A stretch of DNA of 64,000 nt from SZUA-442 sp963792405. GTDB lineage: Bacteria; Actinomycetota; Acidimicrobiia; Spongiisociales; UBA5794. The DNA lies in NCBI GenBank assembly GCA_963792405.1, contig CAWBVU010000005.1, positions 248,001-312,000 of the forward strand, in the 5' to 3' direction. Positions 1-8,677 of this stretch are shown here, in pieces. The translations under genes were made by a program, and so were the position numbers. A model generated the notes under the pieces. The model was not told where the DNA came from and ran no database searches. It was given only the letters and a program-made list of their open reading frames with translations. Within the stretch, counting starts at the first letter, position 1. Each line of letters begins with the position of its first letter.

Positions 1-1969
1 GCTCGGCGATCTCCGCGACCACCTCGGCACCGACGCCCCCCGTGCGCTGTGGTTCCTGGACGAACAGGAGCTTCCCGGTCCTGCGGACCGACGCCTCGAC
101 CGTCTCGACGTCCCACGGGTAGATGGTCCGAAGGTCGATCACCTCGGTGTCGATGCCATCTGCGGTGACGGCGTCCGCAGCGCGCAGGGACACGGGCACC
201 ATGCCGCCATAGGTGACGAGCGTGACGTCGCGCCCAGCCCGTGCACACCGGGCCCTGCCGATGGGGAGCTCGTATCTCGCATCGGGAACCGCCTCCCTGC
301 CCGACCGATACAGCACCTTCGGCTCGAGGAACACCACGGGATCCGGCGACCGGATCGCCGCCGCGAGCAGCCCCTTCGCGTCCTTCGGCGTCGACGGAAC
401 GATCACCACGACGCCGGGGACGTGGGCGAAGTACGCCTCGGGGCTGTCACAGTGGTGCTCGTGGGCGCCGATCCCCGCACCGTTCGGCATCCGCAGGACC
501 ATCGGCAGCGACGTGTTGCCCCGGGATCGAAAACGGATGCGCCCGAGATGGCTCGCGATCTGGTCGAACGCGGGATAGGCGAAGCCCTCGAACTGGATCT
601 CGGCGATGGGTCTCAGCCCGGCCATGGCCATGCCGATCGCCGTACCGACGATCCCGGACTCGTTGATCGGGGTGTCGATGACCCGGTCCGGGCCGAACTC
701 GTCGAGGAGCCCCTCCGAGATCCTGAACACACCGCCCGCGACCGCAACATCCTCGCCGAGGATCACGGTCGTCGGGTCCGCAGCCATCTCCTGGCGGAGC
801 GCGGCGTTGATCGCTCCGGCCATGGTCATCTCGCTCGTTGGGCCGTCGGGCAGGTCGTCGTCACCGATCGACCAGGTCACGGAGTCAGGGAGTGTCGTCG
901 GCGGTTCCCCCGCGTCCGTCTCGAGCCTGTTGAGCTGCTCGAGCATCCCGGCGGGAATGCGATCGAACACGTTGGCGATGATGTCCGCTCGTGGGGGGAG
1001 CTCCATCGACGTCACGCGATCGAGTGCCTCGTCGAATGCCTCGGTCGCCCTACGCAACGCCTCCTCCTCGTCTGCGTCAGACCACCACCCTCGGGCTTCG
1101 AGGAACATCCGCATCCGGGACAAGGGATCCAGCGGCCTCCACAGGGCCTCCTCCTCCTTCGTGCGATACAACCCGGGATCGTCGGCGGTGGCATGCGGGC
1201 CGAAGCGGTAGCACACCGCCTCGACGAGGGTCGGACCGCCTCCCCCGGACGCCCGCTCGACGGCCCTTCGCGTGGCGTCGTAGACGGCGAGCACATCGAA
1301 CCCGTTCACACGCTCGGAGGCGATGCCATATCCGAGGGCCTTCGATGCGAGGTCGGGCGCAGCCGTTTGCTGCTCGTACGGCACCGAGATGGCGTAGAAA
1401 TTGTTCGAGACGATGAACACCGTCGGTGTCGTCCACACGCCTGCGAAGTTGACGCCCGAGTGGAAGTCGTTCTCGGACGTTCCCCCATCCCCGATGTAGG
1501 CGACCGTGACCACGTCGTTGCCGCGCAGGCGTTCGGCGTAGGCATGCCCGACGGCGTGGGGGAGGTGACTGCCGATGGGCACCGTCACCACCATCTGGTG
1601 CATGGCAGGGGGATCCCATGTGGCGTTCGGGAGCCCTCGCCAGTAGGCGAGGATCGTGTCATACGGCATCCCACGGGCGATCTGAACGCCGTGTTCACGG
1701 TAGCCGGGGTAGACGAAGTCTTCCGGCCGCAGGGCGTGGGCGCTCCCGACCTGGATCGCCTCGTGGCCCTCTGCGATCGCGTACGTGCCCAGCCTCCCCT
1801 GCCGCTGAGCAGCAGTGGCCCTCCGATCGAACACCCGCGTGCGCACCATGTCGCGGTAGAGGTCGACCGCCAGGGCCTTCGTCACCCAGGACACGTCGCC
1901 GACGGCCTCCCCGTCGAGCCCCACGACCTCGGTCAGGGCGCCCCAGTCGATGTCGGACGGCCTAGGCAC
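1..1969 (-). CDS. 2-oxoacid dehydrogenase E1 component, alpha and beta subunits fused (partial, C-terminus outside window)
   Basis: This is the thiamine-diphosphate E1 decarboxylase of a pyruvate or branched-chain 2-oxoacid dehydrogenase complex. One open frame runs from GTG at 1969 to the window edge (656 codons). The first about 370 residues are an E1-alpha domain, with the ThDP motif GDGGTSENDF...NNFYAISVP at about residues 160-190. After a short acidic linker (about 840-900) the frame continues without a stop into E1-beta, from MTMAGAINAALRQEM at about 829, with ILGEDVAVAGG and HEHHCDSPEAYF. The last about 50 beta residues are missing. Separate genes are the norm. The GTG overlaps the end of the upstream aminotransferase by 8 nt, suggesting coupled amino-acid-derived oxoacid oxidation. 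Substrate (pyruvate versus branched-chain) is not decided by what I see. Confidence 0.88.
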   Translation of the reverse strand, partial: MPRPSDIDWGALTEVVGLDGEAVGDVSWVTKALAVDLYRDMVRTRVFDRRATAAQRQGRLGTYAIAEGHEAIQVGSAHALRPEDFVYPGYREHGVQIARGMPYDTILAYWRGLPNATWDPPAMHQMVVTVPIGSHLPHAVGHAYAERLRGNDVVTVAYIGDGGTSENDFHSGVNFAGVWTTPTVFIVSNNFYAISVPYEQQTAAPDLASKALGYGIASERVNGFDVLAVYDATRRAVERASGGGGPTLVEAVCYRFGPHATADDPGLYRTKEEEALWRPLDPLSRMRMFLEARGWWSDADEEEALRRATEAFDEALDRVTSMELPPRADIIANVFDRIPAGMLEQLNRLETDAGEPPTTLPDSVTWSIGDDDLPDGPTSEMTMAGAINAALRQEMAADPTTVILGEDVAVAGGVFRISEGLLDEFGPDRVIDTPINESGIVGTAIGMAMAGLRPIAEIQFEGFAYPAFDQIASHLGRIRFRSRGNTSLPMVLRMPNGAGIGAHEHHCDSPEAYFAHVPGVVVIVPSTPKDAKGLLAAAIRSPDPVVFLEPKVLYRSGREAVPDARYELPIGRARCARAGRDVTLVTYGGMVPVSLRAADAVTADGIDTEVIDLRTIYPWDVETVEASVRRTGKLLFVQEPQRTGGVGAEVVAEIAE

Positions 1970-3035
1970 CGATCGCGTCCATCGCGTCGAGGAATCGAGC
2001 GTTCTCGTCGTCCGTCCCCACCGACACCCTGACGCCCGCACCGAGGACCCGCACGATCACGCCTTTGCGCACCAGCGCATCACCGAGGGCGCGGGCATCG
2101 CCGGACGGTTCGAAGTACACGAAGTTCGCCTGGGACGGCGCCACGTCGAAACCCCTCGACGTGAGGCCGTCGTGGAGGATCTCCCTGCCCTTCGCGTTCT
2201 CCTCACGCCGCTGCGCGACCCGCTCGGAGTGACCGAGGGCGGCGATCGCGGCGACCTGGCCGGGCGTCGTCACGGCGAAGGGAGGCTGGGTGACGCGGAG
2301 ACCGACGAGGAGGTCGGGATGTCCGATCGCGTAGCCCACCCGCAGACCGGCCAGGCCATAGATCTTGGAGAAGGTCCTCGTGACGAGCACATTGGGCCGC
2401 TCCGCGGCGACGGGGATCATGGATCGGTACGTCGGGTCCGTCACATACTCGGCATAGGCCTCGTCCACGACGACCACCACCCTCTCGGGAACCTCGTCGA
2501 TGAACGCCATGACGTCATCACCGCTGAGCATCCCCCCGGTCGGGTTGTTCGGGTTGCACACGTAGACAACCGTCGTCGTGTCGTCGATCGATCTCGCCAT
2601 GGCGTCGAGGTCGTGGTCGAGGGTCGCGGAGAGCGGGACCTTCCGTGGCTCCGATCCGGCGACGAGCGTCGAGATCTCGTACATCACGAACGAGGGGGAG
2701 GCGAAGACCGCGCTGGTGCCGGGGCCGCCCACCGCCAGGGCGGTGCAGCGGAGGTTCTCGGATGAGCCAGCGGCGATCCACACGGTCTCGGCGGCGAGAC
2801 CGTGATGCCGTGCAATCGCCCTCGTGAGGTGGTAGCCGGCGTTGTCGGGATATCGGTTGACCGTGCGGGCCGAAGCGGCGATGGCCTCGACGACCTCGGG
2901 GAACGGCTCGACCGGGCACTCGTTCGACGCGAGTTTGTCGATCGAGTCGATGCCGAGCTCGCGGGCCACCTCCTCGACGGGTCGTCCGGGGACGTATCGT
3001 GGAATCGCCTCGAGGTCCGGTCGGAACGTCGGCAC
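1962..3035 (-). CDS. hisC: HisC-like class I/II aminotransferase (histidinol-phosphate or aromatic aminotransferase)
   Basis: PLP enzyme of the histidinol-phosphate/aromatic aminotransferase group, 357 residues, a normal length. It shows KLASNECP near the N-terminus, CNPNNPTGG, DEAYAEY, and the PLP-lysine motif RTFSKIYGLAGLRVGY with Lys at about 224. I chose GTG at 3035 because the open frame upstream runs into the divergent gene at 3121. That GTG has GAAGGA about 10 nt before it and a TACCCT box further up. The stop overlaps the GTG of the fused E1 gene. With no other his genes nearby, the partner gene suggests a catabolic amino acid transaminase as much as histidine synthesis. Confidence 0.8.
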   Translation of the reverse strand: MPTFRPDLEAIPRYVPGRPVEEVARELGIDSIDKLASNECPVEPFPEVVEAIAASARTVNRYPDNAGYHLTRAIARHHGLAAETVWIAAGSSENLRCTALAVGGPGTSAVFASPSFVMYEISTLVAGSEPRKVPLSATLDHDLDAMARSIDDTTTVVYVCNPNNPTGGMLSGDDVMAFIDEVPERVVVVVDEAYAEYVTDPTYRSMIPVAAERPNVLVTRTFSKIYGLAGLRVGYAIGHPDLLVGLRVTQPPFAVTTPGQVAAIAALGHSERVAQRREENAKGREILHDGLTSRGFDVAPSQANFVYFEPSGDARALGDALVRKGVIVRVLGAGVRVSVGTDDENARFLDAMDAIGA

Positions 3036-3108
3036 GTCGTCTGATCCTTCGGTCGCGTCGAGCGCAAGGGTACTCGCACACCGTGGGACAGACGATGGAG
3101 AACACCGA

Positions 3109-3114
3109 TACGCT
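3109..3114 (+). promoter_or_regulatory. Leaderless -10 box TACGCT for the gene at 3121
   Basis: TANNNT hexamer 6 nt before ATG 3121, so transcription should begin at or next to the start codon. Confidence 0.55.
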
Positions 3115-3120
3115 CGACGG

Positions 3121-3477
3121 ATGAACCCATTCCGGTCGAGGACGCTGCGCACGATCATCCTCACCATCGGCGGCTATCTGCTGGCATGGGCCCTGGCCGT
3201 GCTCCTCGCTCCGAGGTGGCCGGGGTTCTGCGAAGGAACCATCGTGGCCGCCGACTGCGAGGCCGTTGCCGTCCAGTCGATGACGGGATACCTGGTGATC
3301 GCCCTCGGCATCATCACCATGGTCATCGTGCCGATCGTCGGCTCGCTCATCGAGCTCGCCATCCACGGGGCGAATTGGGAGACGCCGCGAGGCACCGAGA
3401 CCGCGACGACGAACGTCCCGCTGCTCGTGGGGCTGATCTACCTGCTCTCGGGCGTGGCCATCGCCGCAACGGCCTGA
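3121..3477 (+). CDS. Small integral membrane protein, unknown function
   Basis: 118 residues with three hydrophobic segments: about 12-30, 55-80 with VIALGIITMVIVPIVGSLIEL, and 98-117. A Cys pair sits in the first extracytoplasmic loop (WPGFCEG...ADCEAV) and might form a disulfide. I do not recognise a family. The start is fixed by a leaderless -10 box 6 nt upstream. The stop TGA is part of TGATCA, which also holds the stop of the convergent gene at 3478. Confidence 0.6.
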   Translation: MNPFRSRTLRTIILTIGGYLLAWALAVLLAPRWPGFCEGTIVAADCEAVAVQSMTGYLVIALGIITMVIVPIVGSLIELAIHGANWETPRGTETATTNVPLLVGLIYLLSGVAIAATA

Positions 3478-4113
3478 TCAGGCGACGATGTCCTCGCCGT
3501 CGGGCTGTCGGAGGACGAAGGCGACGACCAGCGTCGGATCGTTCGGCCACGAGCCGAGCACCGACTGCGCGGTGGCGTTGCAGTAGGAGCGGAAGCCCGA
3601 CCAGGTCATCAGGGGCTGGTCCGGCACCTCGAGGTCGAGGCCATCGATCGAGCTGACCTCACCGTCCGCCAGGGAGAGGCCGTCCATCTCCACGACGGCG
3701 AGGTCGAGCTCCTCGCACCGTGCGATGAACGACATCGCCACATCCTTCGAGAAGAAGCCCTCGCCATCCACATCACGGTGGACGGCCCTGGTGTCGAACT
3801 CCGCGAGGAGTTCGACGGTCGCGGGATGCTCGTCTCCCCACGTCTCGGGATCACCGGCGGCGGCTGCCGAGCGCAGCTCGTCCATCTCACGATCGAAGGC
3901 ATCGGGATCGACGATCCTGATCGCGGTGTCGAGGATCAACTGGAGCTCTCGAACGTCCAGGTCGTGGACGTCGTCACCGTCCGGGTACACCTGGAGGATC
4001 GGCGCCTCGCCGTCCCAGAACACCATCCCGATGAAGGCGTCGTCCCTCCACAGTTCGACGATCGGACCGTCGAAGTCCTCGCGCTCGGTCTCGTTGAGTC
4101 GTATCGGAAGCAT
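3478..4113 (-). CDS. Hypothetical acidic soluble protein
   Basis: 211 residues, strongly acidic, with no signal peptide or membrane segment. The first about 60 residues (PIVELWRDDAFIGMVFWDGE) look like a small beta domain. The middle contains a helical Asp/Glu-rich part and the C-terminus ends in hydrophobic beta-like sequence. I do not recognise a family. The start is supported by TAGCGT 6 nt upstream of ATG 4113 on the coding strand. It converges on the membrane protein gene, and the two stops abut in TGATCA. Confidence 0.6.
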   Translation of the reverse strand: MLPIRLNETEREDFDGPIVELWRDDAFIGMVFWDGEAPILQVYPDGDDVHDLDVRELQLILDTAIRIVDPDAFDREMDELRSAAAAGDPETWGDEHPATVELLAEFDTRAVHRDVDGEGFFSKDVAMSFIARCEELDLAVVEMDGLSLADGEVSSIDGLDLEVPDQPLMTWSGFRSYCNATAQSVLGSWPNDPTLVVAFVLRQPDGEDIVA

Positions 4114-4119
4114 GGCGCA

Positions 4120-4125
4120 ACGCTA
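4120..4125 (-). promoter_or_regulatory. Leaderless -10 box TAGCGT for the gene at 4113
   Basis: TANNNT hexamer on the minus strand, 6 nt before ATG 4113. Confidence 0.5.
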
Positions 4126-4236
4126 GTCGGCCGCGGTGGCCCCGGTCGGCATGCGGCGCGTGTCCACGCGATTGACACCTCCGGGCGCGCACGAGACGAT
4201 GGCGTCGAGACCGCTGTGGGTCCGAGAGGAGGCGTG

Positions 4237-4422
4237 ATGGCCTACAAGGTTCACCGCTTCGACATCGACATGGCCAAGGACCAGCAGGCCTTCGAGGACT
4301 TCCTCAACGGCCTCGGAGGCGAGGTCGTCGCGATCGTCCCCAACATCAGGAATACGAGCCTGGCGCAGATCTACGGCGTCACCCGCAAGGTCGACTTCCT
4401 GTTCGTCATCGAGAGGCTCTAG
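4237..4422 (+). CDS. Small DUF4177-like protein
   Basis: 61 residues: a short N-terminal strand (MAYKVHRFDIDM), a helix (AFEDFLNGLGGE) and C-terminal strands (KVDFLFVIERL). The size and order resemble DUF4177 proteins, but this rests on pattern only. A strong Shine-Dalgarno AGAGGAGG lies just upstream of ATG 4237, the clearest start signal in this part of the window. Its TAG shares CTAG with the stop of the convergent DUF427 gene. Confidence 0.6.
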   Translation: MAYKVHRFDIDMAKDQQAFEDFLNGLGGEVVAIVPNIRNTSLAQIYGVTRKVDFLFVIERL

Positions 4423-4703
4423 CCGGTCACCTGAACGCCCCGCCAGAAGGCGATGAAGTTCTTGATGTCCGATGCCGCTGGCTTCGGTTCCGGGTAGTAC
4501 CAGGCCGCGCCGGTGTTGACCTCACCATCGACAACCACGTCGTAGTAGCTCGCCGTGCCCTTCCAGGGGCACACCGTGTGGGCATCCGAGCGGCGCAGCC
4601 GTGCGGGATCGACGGACTCCGGCGGGAAGTAGTGGTTGCCCTCAACGACGATCGTGTCGTCGCTCTGCGCAATGACTGCGCCGTTCCATGTCGCTCGTGC
4701 CAT
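4419..4703 (-). CDS. DUF427 domain protein
   Basis: 94 residues covering one DUF427 domain: MARATWNGAVIAQSDD, then EGNHYFPPESV, CPWKGTASYYDV and GAAWYYPEPKP in the family order. DUF427 is a small beta-fold family of unknown role, common in actinobacteria. ATG 4703 has GAGGAG about 9 nt upstream. A longer in-frame start exists but adds only unrelated residues. It overlaps the convergent 61-residue gene by 4 nt. Confidence 0.85.
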   Translation of the reverse strand: MARATWNGAVIAQSDDTIVVEGNHYFPPESVDPARLRRSDAHTVCPWKGTASYYDVVVDGEVNTGAAWYYPEPKPAASDIKNFIAFWRGVQVTG

Positions 4704-4795
4704 CGTCGGGACTCCTCGGTGGTCGGTCACCTCACCAACGGTTCGGACCCGTCGACCATTCCGGATGCCCCATCCCATTCCTGAGTGAAGGGACG

Positions 4796-5233
4796 TCAGC
4801 CGTCCTCGCGGATCTCGGCTTGGACGCTCACCGAACCCGCGTCCCGGAACGTGAGGTCGACGTCGACCATCTCACCTGCCACGAGGGGCTCGACCACCTG
4901 CATGCACATGACGTGGAGGCCGCCGGGCTCGAGGGACACGACGGCGTCCGCCGGAACGGGAACCCCGCCGGGGACCTCGCTCATCGACATCACGCCCTCG
5001 ACCATCGTCGTCTCGTGGATCTGGACCATGGTGCACACCGGAGAGGCGGCTGATTCGAGCACGTCGTCCGCCGAGCCTCCGGTGATCTGCATGTAGAAGG
5101 CTGCATTGGCGTCGTCCACAGGCGACGGGCGCCCCCAGACATCGGCCACCGACACCGGATCACCTGCCCCTCCACATGCCGTGGCGACCAACGCCGTGGC
5201 CGCAACCAGGAGCGCGATTCGTGGTGCCCTCAT
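4796..5233 (-). CDS. PCu(A)C-type periplasmic copper chaperone lipoprotein
   Basis: 145 residues with a signal peptide and lipobox (LVATAC, Cys at about 20). It has the family's His/Met copper-binding layout: NAAFYMQI, then IHETTM, a Met-rich turn (GVMSMSEV), and GGLHVMCM near the C-terminus. These proteins carry Cu(I) outside the membrane, typically to cytochrome oxidase CuA. Start ATG 5233 has AGGAAGGTGA upstream, and a TATCCT box lies further up. No oxidase genes are in the window. Confidence 0.85.
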   Translation of the reverse strand: MRAPRIALLVAATALVATACGGAGDPVSVADVWGRPSPVDDANAAFYMQITGGSADDVLESAASPVCTMVQIHETTMVEGVMSMSEVPGGVPVPADAVVSLEPGGLHVMCMQVVEPLVAGEMVDVDLTFRDAGSVSVQAEIREDG

Positions 5234-5359
5234 GACCCATCACCTTCCTGTTCGACGGGACGCCTCGGGCGTCCCCCACCACGGCGCAGGATAGGGATGC
5301 CGACCTGGTGCCCAGCCATGCACGACGCCGCGCTCCGTCCCACCGGACCCCGGCGACCG

Positions 5360-5878
5360 CTAGAGCAGGAAGGGGATGAGCCGCCAGGGGACCGCAGCTC
5401 GATACTGGCGATACCCGGGGACGTCGCGTACGAGCATCTGCTCCTCGTGCCCGGTCTTGGCCATGAAGAAGACGGTGAAGGCGACCGACGACAGGATCGT
5501 GACGGGATTCGCATAGGCGAGGCCGACGCCGAGCGTGAAGAGGATGATGCCGAAGTACATGGGGTGGCGCACGTAGCGGTACGGGCCGCCCTCGATCAGC
5601 TGTTGCCCCTCGATCGGCCTGGGGAAGGGGGTCAGACGTGAGCCGTGGTACGTGAACGACCACACCGACACGGCGACACCCCCGAGGGCGACGACGACCC
5701 CGATGATCCGCGCGACGTCGATGCCCGGGACATCGGGGACCGGGCCGCTTCCGAGCACACTGACGATGAACAGCACGAACAACAGCGCCTGGCCGGCGAC
5801 CCACCATCCGCCGCGTGCGTTCGACGGTGGAGGATCCCCCTCAGGATATGAGTCGTTTTCACTCAGATTTTCTGGCAT
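5360..5878 (-). CDS. Isoprenylcysteine carboxyl methyltransferase (ICMT/PEMT)-family membrane protein
   Basis: 172 residues with about four membrane segments and the family signature GPYRYVRHPMYFG followed by GHEEQMLVRDVPGYRQYRAAV at the C-terminus. Bacterial members are SAM-dependent membrane methyltransferases whose substrates are mostly unknown. The start at ATG 5878 is uncertain, because the first codons overlap a HAIR-like operator of the divergent clpB. A GTG within GGWWVAGQALLF, just before the first membrane segment, is a possible alternative. Confidence 0.75.
   Translation of the reverse strand: MPENLSENDSYPEGDPPPSNARGGWWVAGQALLFVLFIVSVLGSGPVPDVPGIDVARIIGVVVALGGVAVSVWSFTYHGSRLTPFPRPIEGQQLIEGGPYRYVRHPMYFGIILFTLGVGLAYANPVTILSSVAFTVFFMAKTGHEEQMLVRDVPGYRQYRAAVPWRLIPFLL
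5849..5865. promoter_or_regulatory. HAIR-like HspR operator (TGAGT-N7-ACTCA)
   Basis: Perfect 5-bp inverted repeat TGAGT/ACTCA with a 7-nt spacer, 77 nt before the clpB start. The HspR-associated inverted repeat is CTTGAGT-N7-ACTCAAG. The core matches fully, the outer two bases on each side do not. HspR controls clpB in streptomycetes and mycobacteria. Confidence 0.55.
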
Positions 5879-5941
5879 AAATGTCGCGCCCCGACGGTTG
5901 ACGTAGGCGTAGTATCGCACCCGATCCGCTGAAACGAGCCA

Positions 5942-8509
5942 ATGGACATCAACACCTTCACCCAGCGCAGCCAGCAGGCCATCCTCCATGCCCGGGACGC
6001 GGCGACGGCGCGCAGCCACCAGTACGTGCAACCCGAGCATCTCCTCGACGGCCTGATGGCCCAGACGGATGGGCTCGTGTACCCGATCCTCGCTGCCGTC
6101 GGTGCCCATGCCACGGACATCCGCAACCCGCTCGACACCGAGCTCGCCTCCTATCCCGCGGTCGTCGGGGGCTCCGAGACGGCCTTTTCACGCGACACCC
6201 TCGACGTCCTCGATGCAGCGGGGAGGGAGCGGGAAGTGCTCAAGGATGCGTACACCTCCGTCGAGCACCTTCTCATCGCCCTGGCGGAGTCGGGTTCGGC
6301 CGCGGGCAGGATCCTGCGCGGCGCCGGCCTCACAAAGGACGCCATCCTGGCAGCACTGACGTCGGTGCGGGGGCACCAGTCGGTCACCAGCCAGAACCCC
6401 GAGGACACGTTCGCCCCTCTCGACAAGTACGGCAGGGACCTCACGGAGGAGGCGAGGAAGGGCAAGCTCGATCCCGTCATCGGACGCGATGACGAGATCC
6501 GACGGGTCATCCAGGTGCTGTCGCGCCGCACGAAGAACAACCCCGTCCTCATCGGTGAGCCGGGAACCGGCAAGACGGCGATCGCCGAGGGCCTCGCCCA
6601 GCGCATCGTGGATGGCGACGTGCCGGAGAGCCTCAAGAACCGCCGCCTCATCGCGCTCGACATCGGCTCGATGGTGGCCGGCGCGAAGTACCGGGGCGAG
6701 TTCGAGGAGAGGCTCCAGGCCGTGCTCGCCGAGATCAAGGCGTCCGAGGGACGGATCATCACGTTCATCGACGAGATGCACACGATCGTCGGTGCGGGGG
6801 CCGCCGAGGGCTCGATGGACGCATCCAACATGCTCAAGCCGATGCTCGCCCGAGGCGAGCTCCGCATGGTCGGTGCCACCACGCTCGACGAGTACCGCAA
6901 GTACGTCGAGAAGGACCCGGCGCTCGAGCGTCGATTCCAGCCCGTGCTCGTCGATGCGCCAAGCGTCGAGGAGGCGATCGGCATCCTCCGTGGCCTGAAG
7001 GAGCGCTACGAGGTGCACCACGGCGTGCGCATCACCGACGCCGCCCTCATCGGCGCTGCGGTCCTCTCCGACCGCTACGTCACCGGCCGCCACCTCCCGG
7101 ACAAGGCGATCGACCTCATCGACGAGGCAGCGTCGAAGCTCAGGATCGAGATCGACTCGATGCCTGACGAGATCGACGATCTCGAGCGCAGGCGTCGCCA
7201 GCTGGAGATCGAACGCCAGGCACTCGCCAAGGAGGCAGACCCCGCATCGGCCGAGCGCAGGGCGGCCATCGAGGAGGAGCTCGCCAACGTGGGCGAGGAA
7301 CTCGACGCCCTGATGGCGCACTGGCGGCTCGAGAAGGAGGCCATCGACGGGATCCGGACGGTCAAGGAACAGATCGAGGAGACAAGGGCCGAGGCCGAGA
7401 AGGCCGAGCGCTCGGGTGACCTCGAGCGGGCCGCCGAGCTTCGGTATGCGACCCTGCCCTCCCTCTCACAGCAGCTGACCTCGAGGCAGGAGACGCTCGA
7501 TCGACTCCAGGCAGACCTCACGATGCTCAAGGAGGAGGTCGACGAGGAGGACGTGGCGGAGGTCGTCAGCCGCTGGACCGGTGTGCCCGTCTCCAAACTG
7601 ATGGAGGGCGAGATGCACAAGCTCGTCCACCTCGAGGAGCAGCTCCACCGGCGTGTGGTCGGCCAGGACGAGGCGGTCTCGTCGATCTCGAACGCGGTTC
7701 GTCGATCGCGGGCAGGGCTCGCCGACCCGCATCGCCCGATCGGTTCCTTCCTCTTCCTCGGTCCCACGGGCGTCGGCAAGACGGAGCTCGCCCGCGCGCT
7801 CGCAGAGTTCCTCTTCGACGACGAGCGGGCGATGGTGCGCATCGACATGTCCGAGTACATGGAGAAGCACGCCGTCAGCCGGCTGATCGGTGCGCCCCCC
7901 GGCTACGTGGGCTACGACGAGGGCGGTCAGCTGACCGAGGCCATCCGGAGGCGGCCGTACTCGGTGATCCTGCTCGACGAGGTCGAGAAGGCCCACCCCG
8001 ACGTGTTCAATGCCCTGCTCCAGGTGCTCGACGACGGCCGGATGACCGACGGCCACGGCCGGACGGTCGACTTCACGAACACCGTGCTGGTGATGACGTC
8101 GAACCTCGGCTCCGAGTTCATCGACCCGAACCTCCCGGAGGACGTGGTCGAGGAGCGGGTGATGGGGAGCGTGCGGGGGCACTTCCGCCCGGAGTTCCTG
8201 AACCGCGTCGACGACGTCATCGTCTTCCACCGGCTCACGAAGGACGACCTCCGCACGATCGTCGAGATCCAGTTCGCGGACCTGCGCCGCCGCTTGGCGG
8301 ATCGCAAGATCGCGGTGGAACTCACCGACGATGCCATCGACTGGTTGACCGAGCACGGCTACGACCCCGCCTACGGAGCGCGGCCCCTCAAGCGGCTCCT
8401 TCAGACGGCGGTCGCCGATCCCCTGGCCATGAGAGTGCTCGACGGCGAGCTCCACGAGGGGTCGACCGTGAAGATCGGTGCCGACGACTCCGGTCTCACC
8501 TTCGCCTGA
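5942..8509 (+). CDS. clpB: ATP-dependent chaperone ClpB (Hsp100 disaggregase)
   Basis: 855 residues, full length. Order: Clp N-terminal repeats (1-150), first AAA+ module with Walker A GEPGTGKT at 205-212, coiled-coil middle domain (about 400-530, rich in Glu/Arg/Ala), second AAA+ module with Walker A GPTGVGKT at 607-614 and GAPPGYVGYDEGG, then the C-terminal small domain. There is no IGF/L ClpP-docking loop, as expected for ClpB rather than ClpA/C. It works with DnaK to dissolve protein aggregates. The upstream HAIR-like dyad suggests HspR heat-shock repression. A hairpin terminator follows the stop. Confidence 0.97.
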   Translation: MDINTFTQRSQQAILHARDAATARSHQYVQPEHLLDGLMAQTDGLVYPILAAVGAHATDIRNPLDTELASYPAVVGGSETAFSRDTLDVLDAAGREREVLKDAYTSVEHLLIALAESGSAAGRILRGAGLTKDAILAALTSVRGHQSVTSQNPEDTFAPLDKYGRDLTEEARKGKLDPVIGRDDEIRRVIQVLSRRTKNNPVLIGEPGTGKTAIAEGLAQRIVDGDVPESLKNRRLIALDIGSMVAGAKYRGEFEERLQAVLAEIKASEGRIITFIDEMHTIVGAGAAEGSMDASNMLKPMLARGELRMVGATTLDEYRKYVEKDPALERRFQPVLVDAPSVEEAIGILRGLKERYEVHHGVRITDAALIGAAVLSDRYVTGRHLPDKAIDLIDEAASKLRIEIDSMPDEIDDLERRRRQLEIERQALAKEADPASAERRAAIEEELANVGEELDALMAHWRLEKEAIDGIRTVKEQIEETRAEAEKAERSGDLERAAELRYATLPSLSQQLTSRQETLDRLQADLTMLKEEVDEEDVAEVVSRWTGVPVSKLMEGEMHKLVHLEEQLHRRVVGQDEAVSSISNAVRRSRAGLADPHRPIGSFLFLGPTGVGKTELARALAEFLFDDERAMVRIDMSEYMEKHAVSRLIGAPPGYVGYDEGGQLTEAIRRRPYSVILLDEVEKAHPDVFNALLQVLDDGRMTDGHGRTVDFTNTVLVMTSNLGSEFIDPNLPEDVVEERVMGSVRGHFRPEFLNRVDDVIVFHRLTKDDLRTIVEIQFADLRRRLADRKIAVELTDDAIDWLTEHGYDPAYGARPLKRLLQTAVADPLAMRVLDGELHEGSTVKIGADDSGLTFA

Positions 8510-8527
8510 TCTGCCGGTTCATGCGCC

Positions 8528-8556
8528 GATGGCTCCCGCACCGTGCGGGAGCCATC
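8528..8556 (+). terminator. Hairpin terminator after clpB
   Basis: Perfect 13-bp stem (GATGGCTCCCGCA and its complement) with a 3-nt loop, 18 nt after the clpB stop. There is no U-tract, as often in high-GC actinobacteria. Confidence 0.7.
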
Positions 8557-8652
8557 CATGCAAACACACCTGGCTGTCGGGCTGCAGACGACCAGCTTCG
8601 ACCCACCGGGCGGCGCCGACCGCTCTCGAGCCTGCACCCACGTGCAAACCAC

Positions 8653-8664
8653 ACGAACGTTCGT
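8653..8664. promoter_or_regulatory. 12-bp perfect palindrome, candidate operator
   Basis: ACGAACGTTCGT ends immediately before the TAGTTT -10 box of the glycosyltransferase gene, so a bound protein would block the promoter. The shape suits a TetR-type dimer. No regulator gene is adjacent. Confidence 0.45.
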
Positions 8665-8670
8665 TAGTTT
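8665..8670 (+). promoter_or_regulatory. Leaderless -10 box TAGTTT for the gene at 8678
   Basis: TANNNT hexamer 7 nt before ATG 8678. It favours this ATG over the in-frame ATG at 8672. Confidence 0.55.
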
Positions 8671-8677
8671 TATGGGG

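Noticed and set aside
422..2032. A 536-codon open frame on the plus strand over the E1 gene
   Set aside because: The minus strand holds an unmistakable E1-alpha/E1-beta protein. The plus frame has no recognisable motif.
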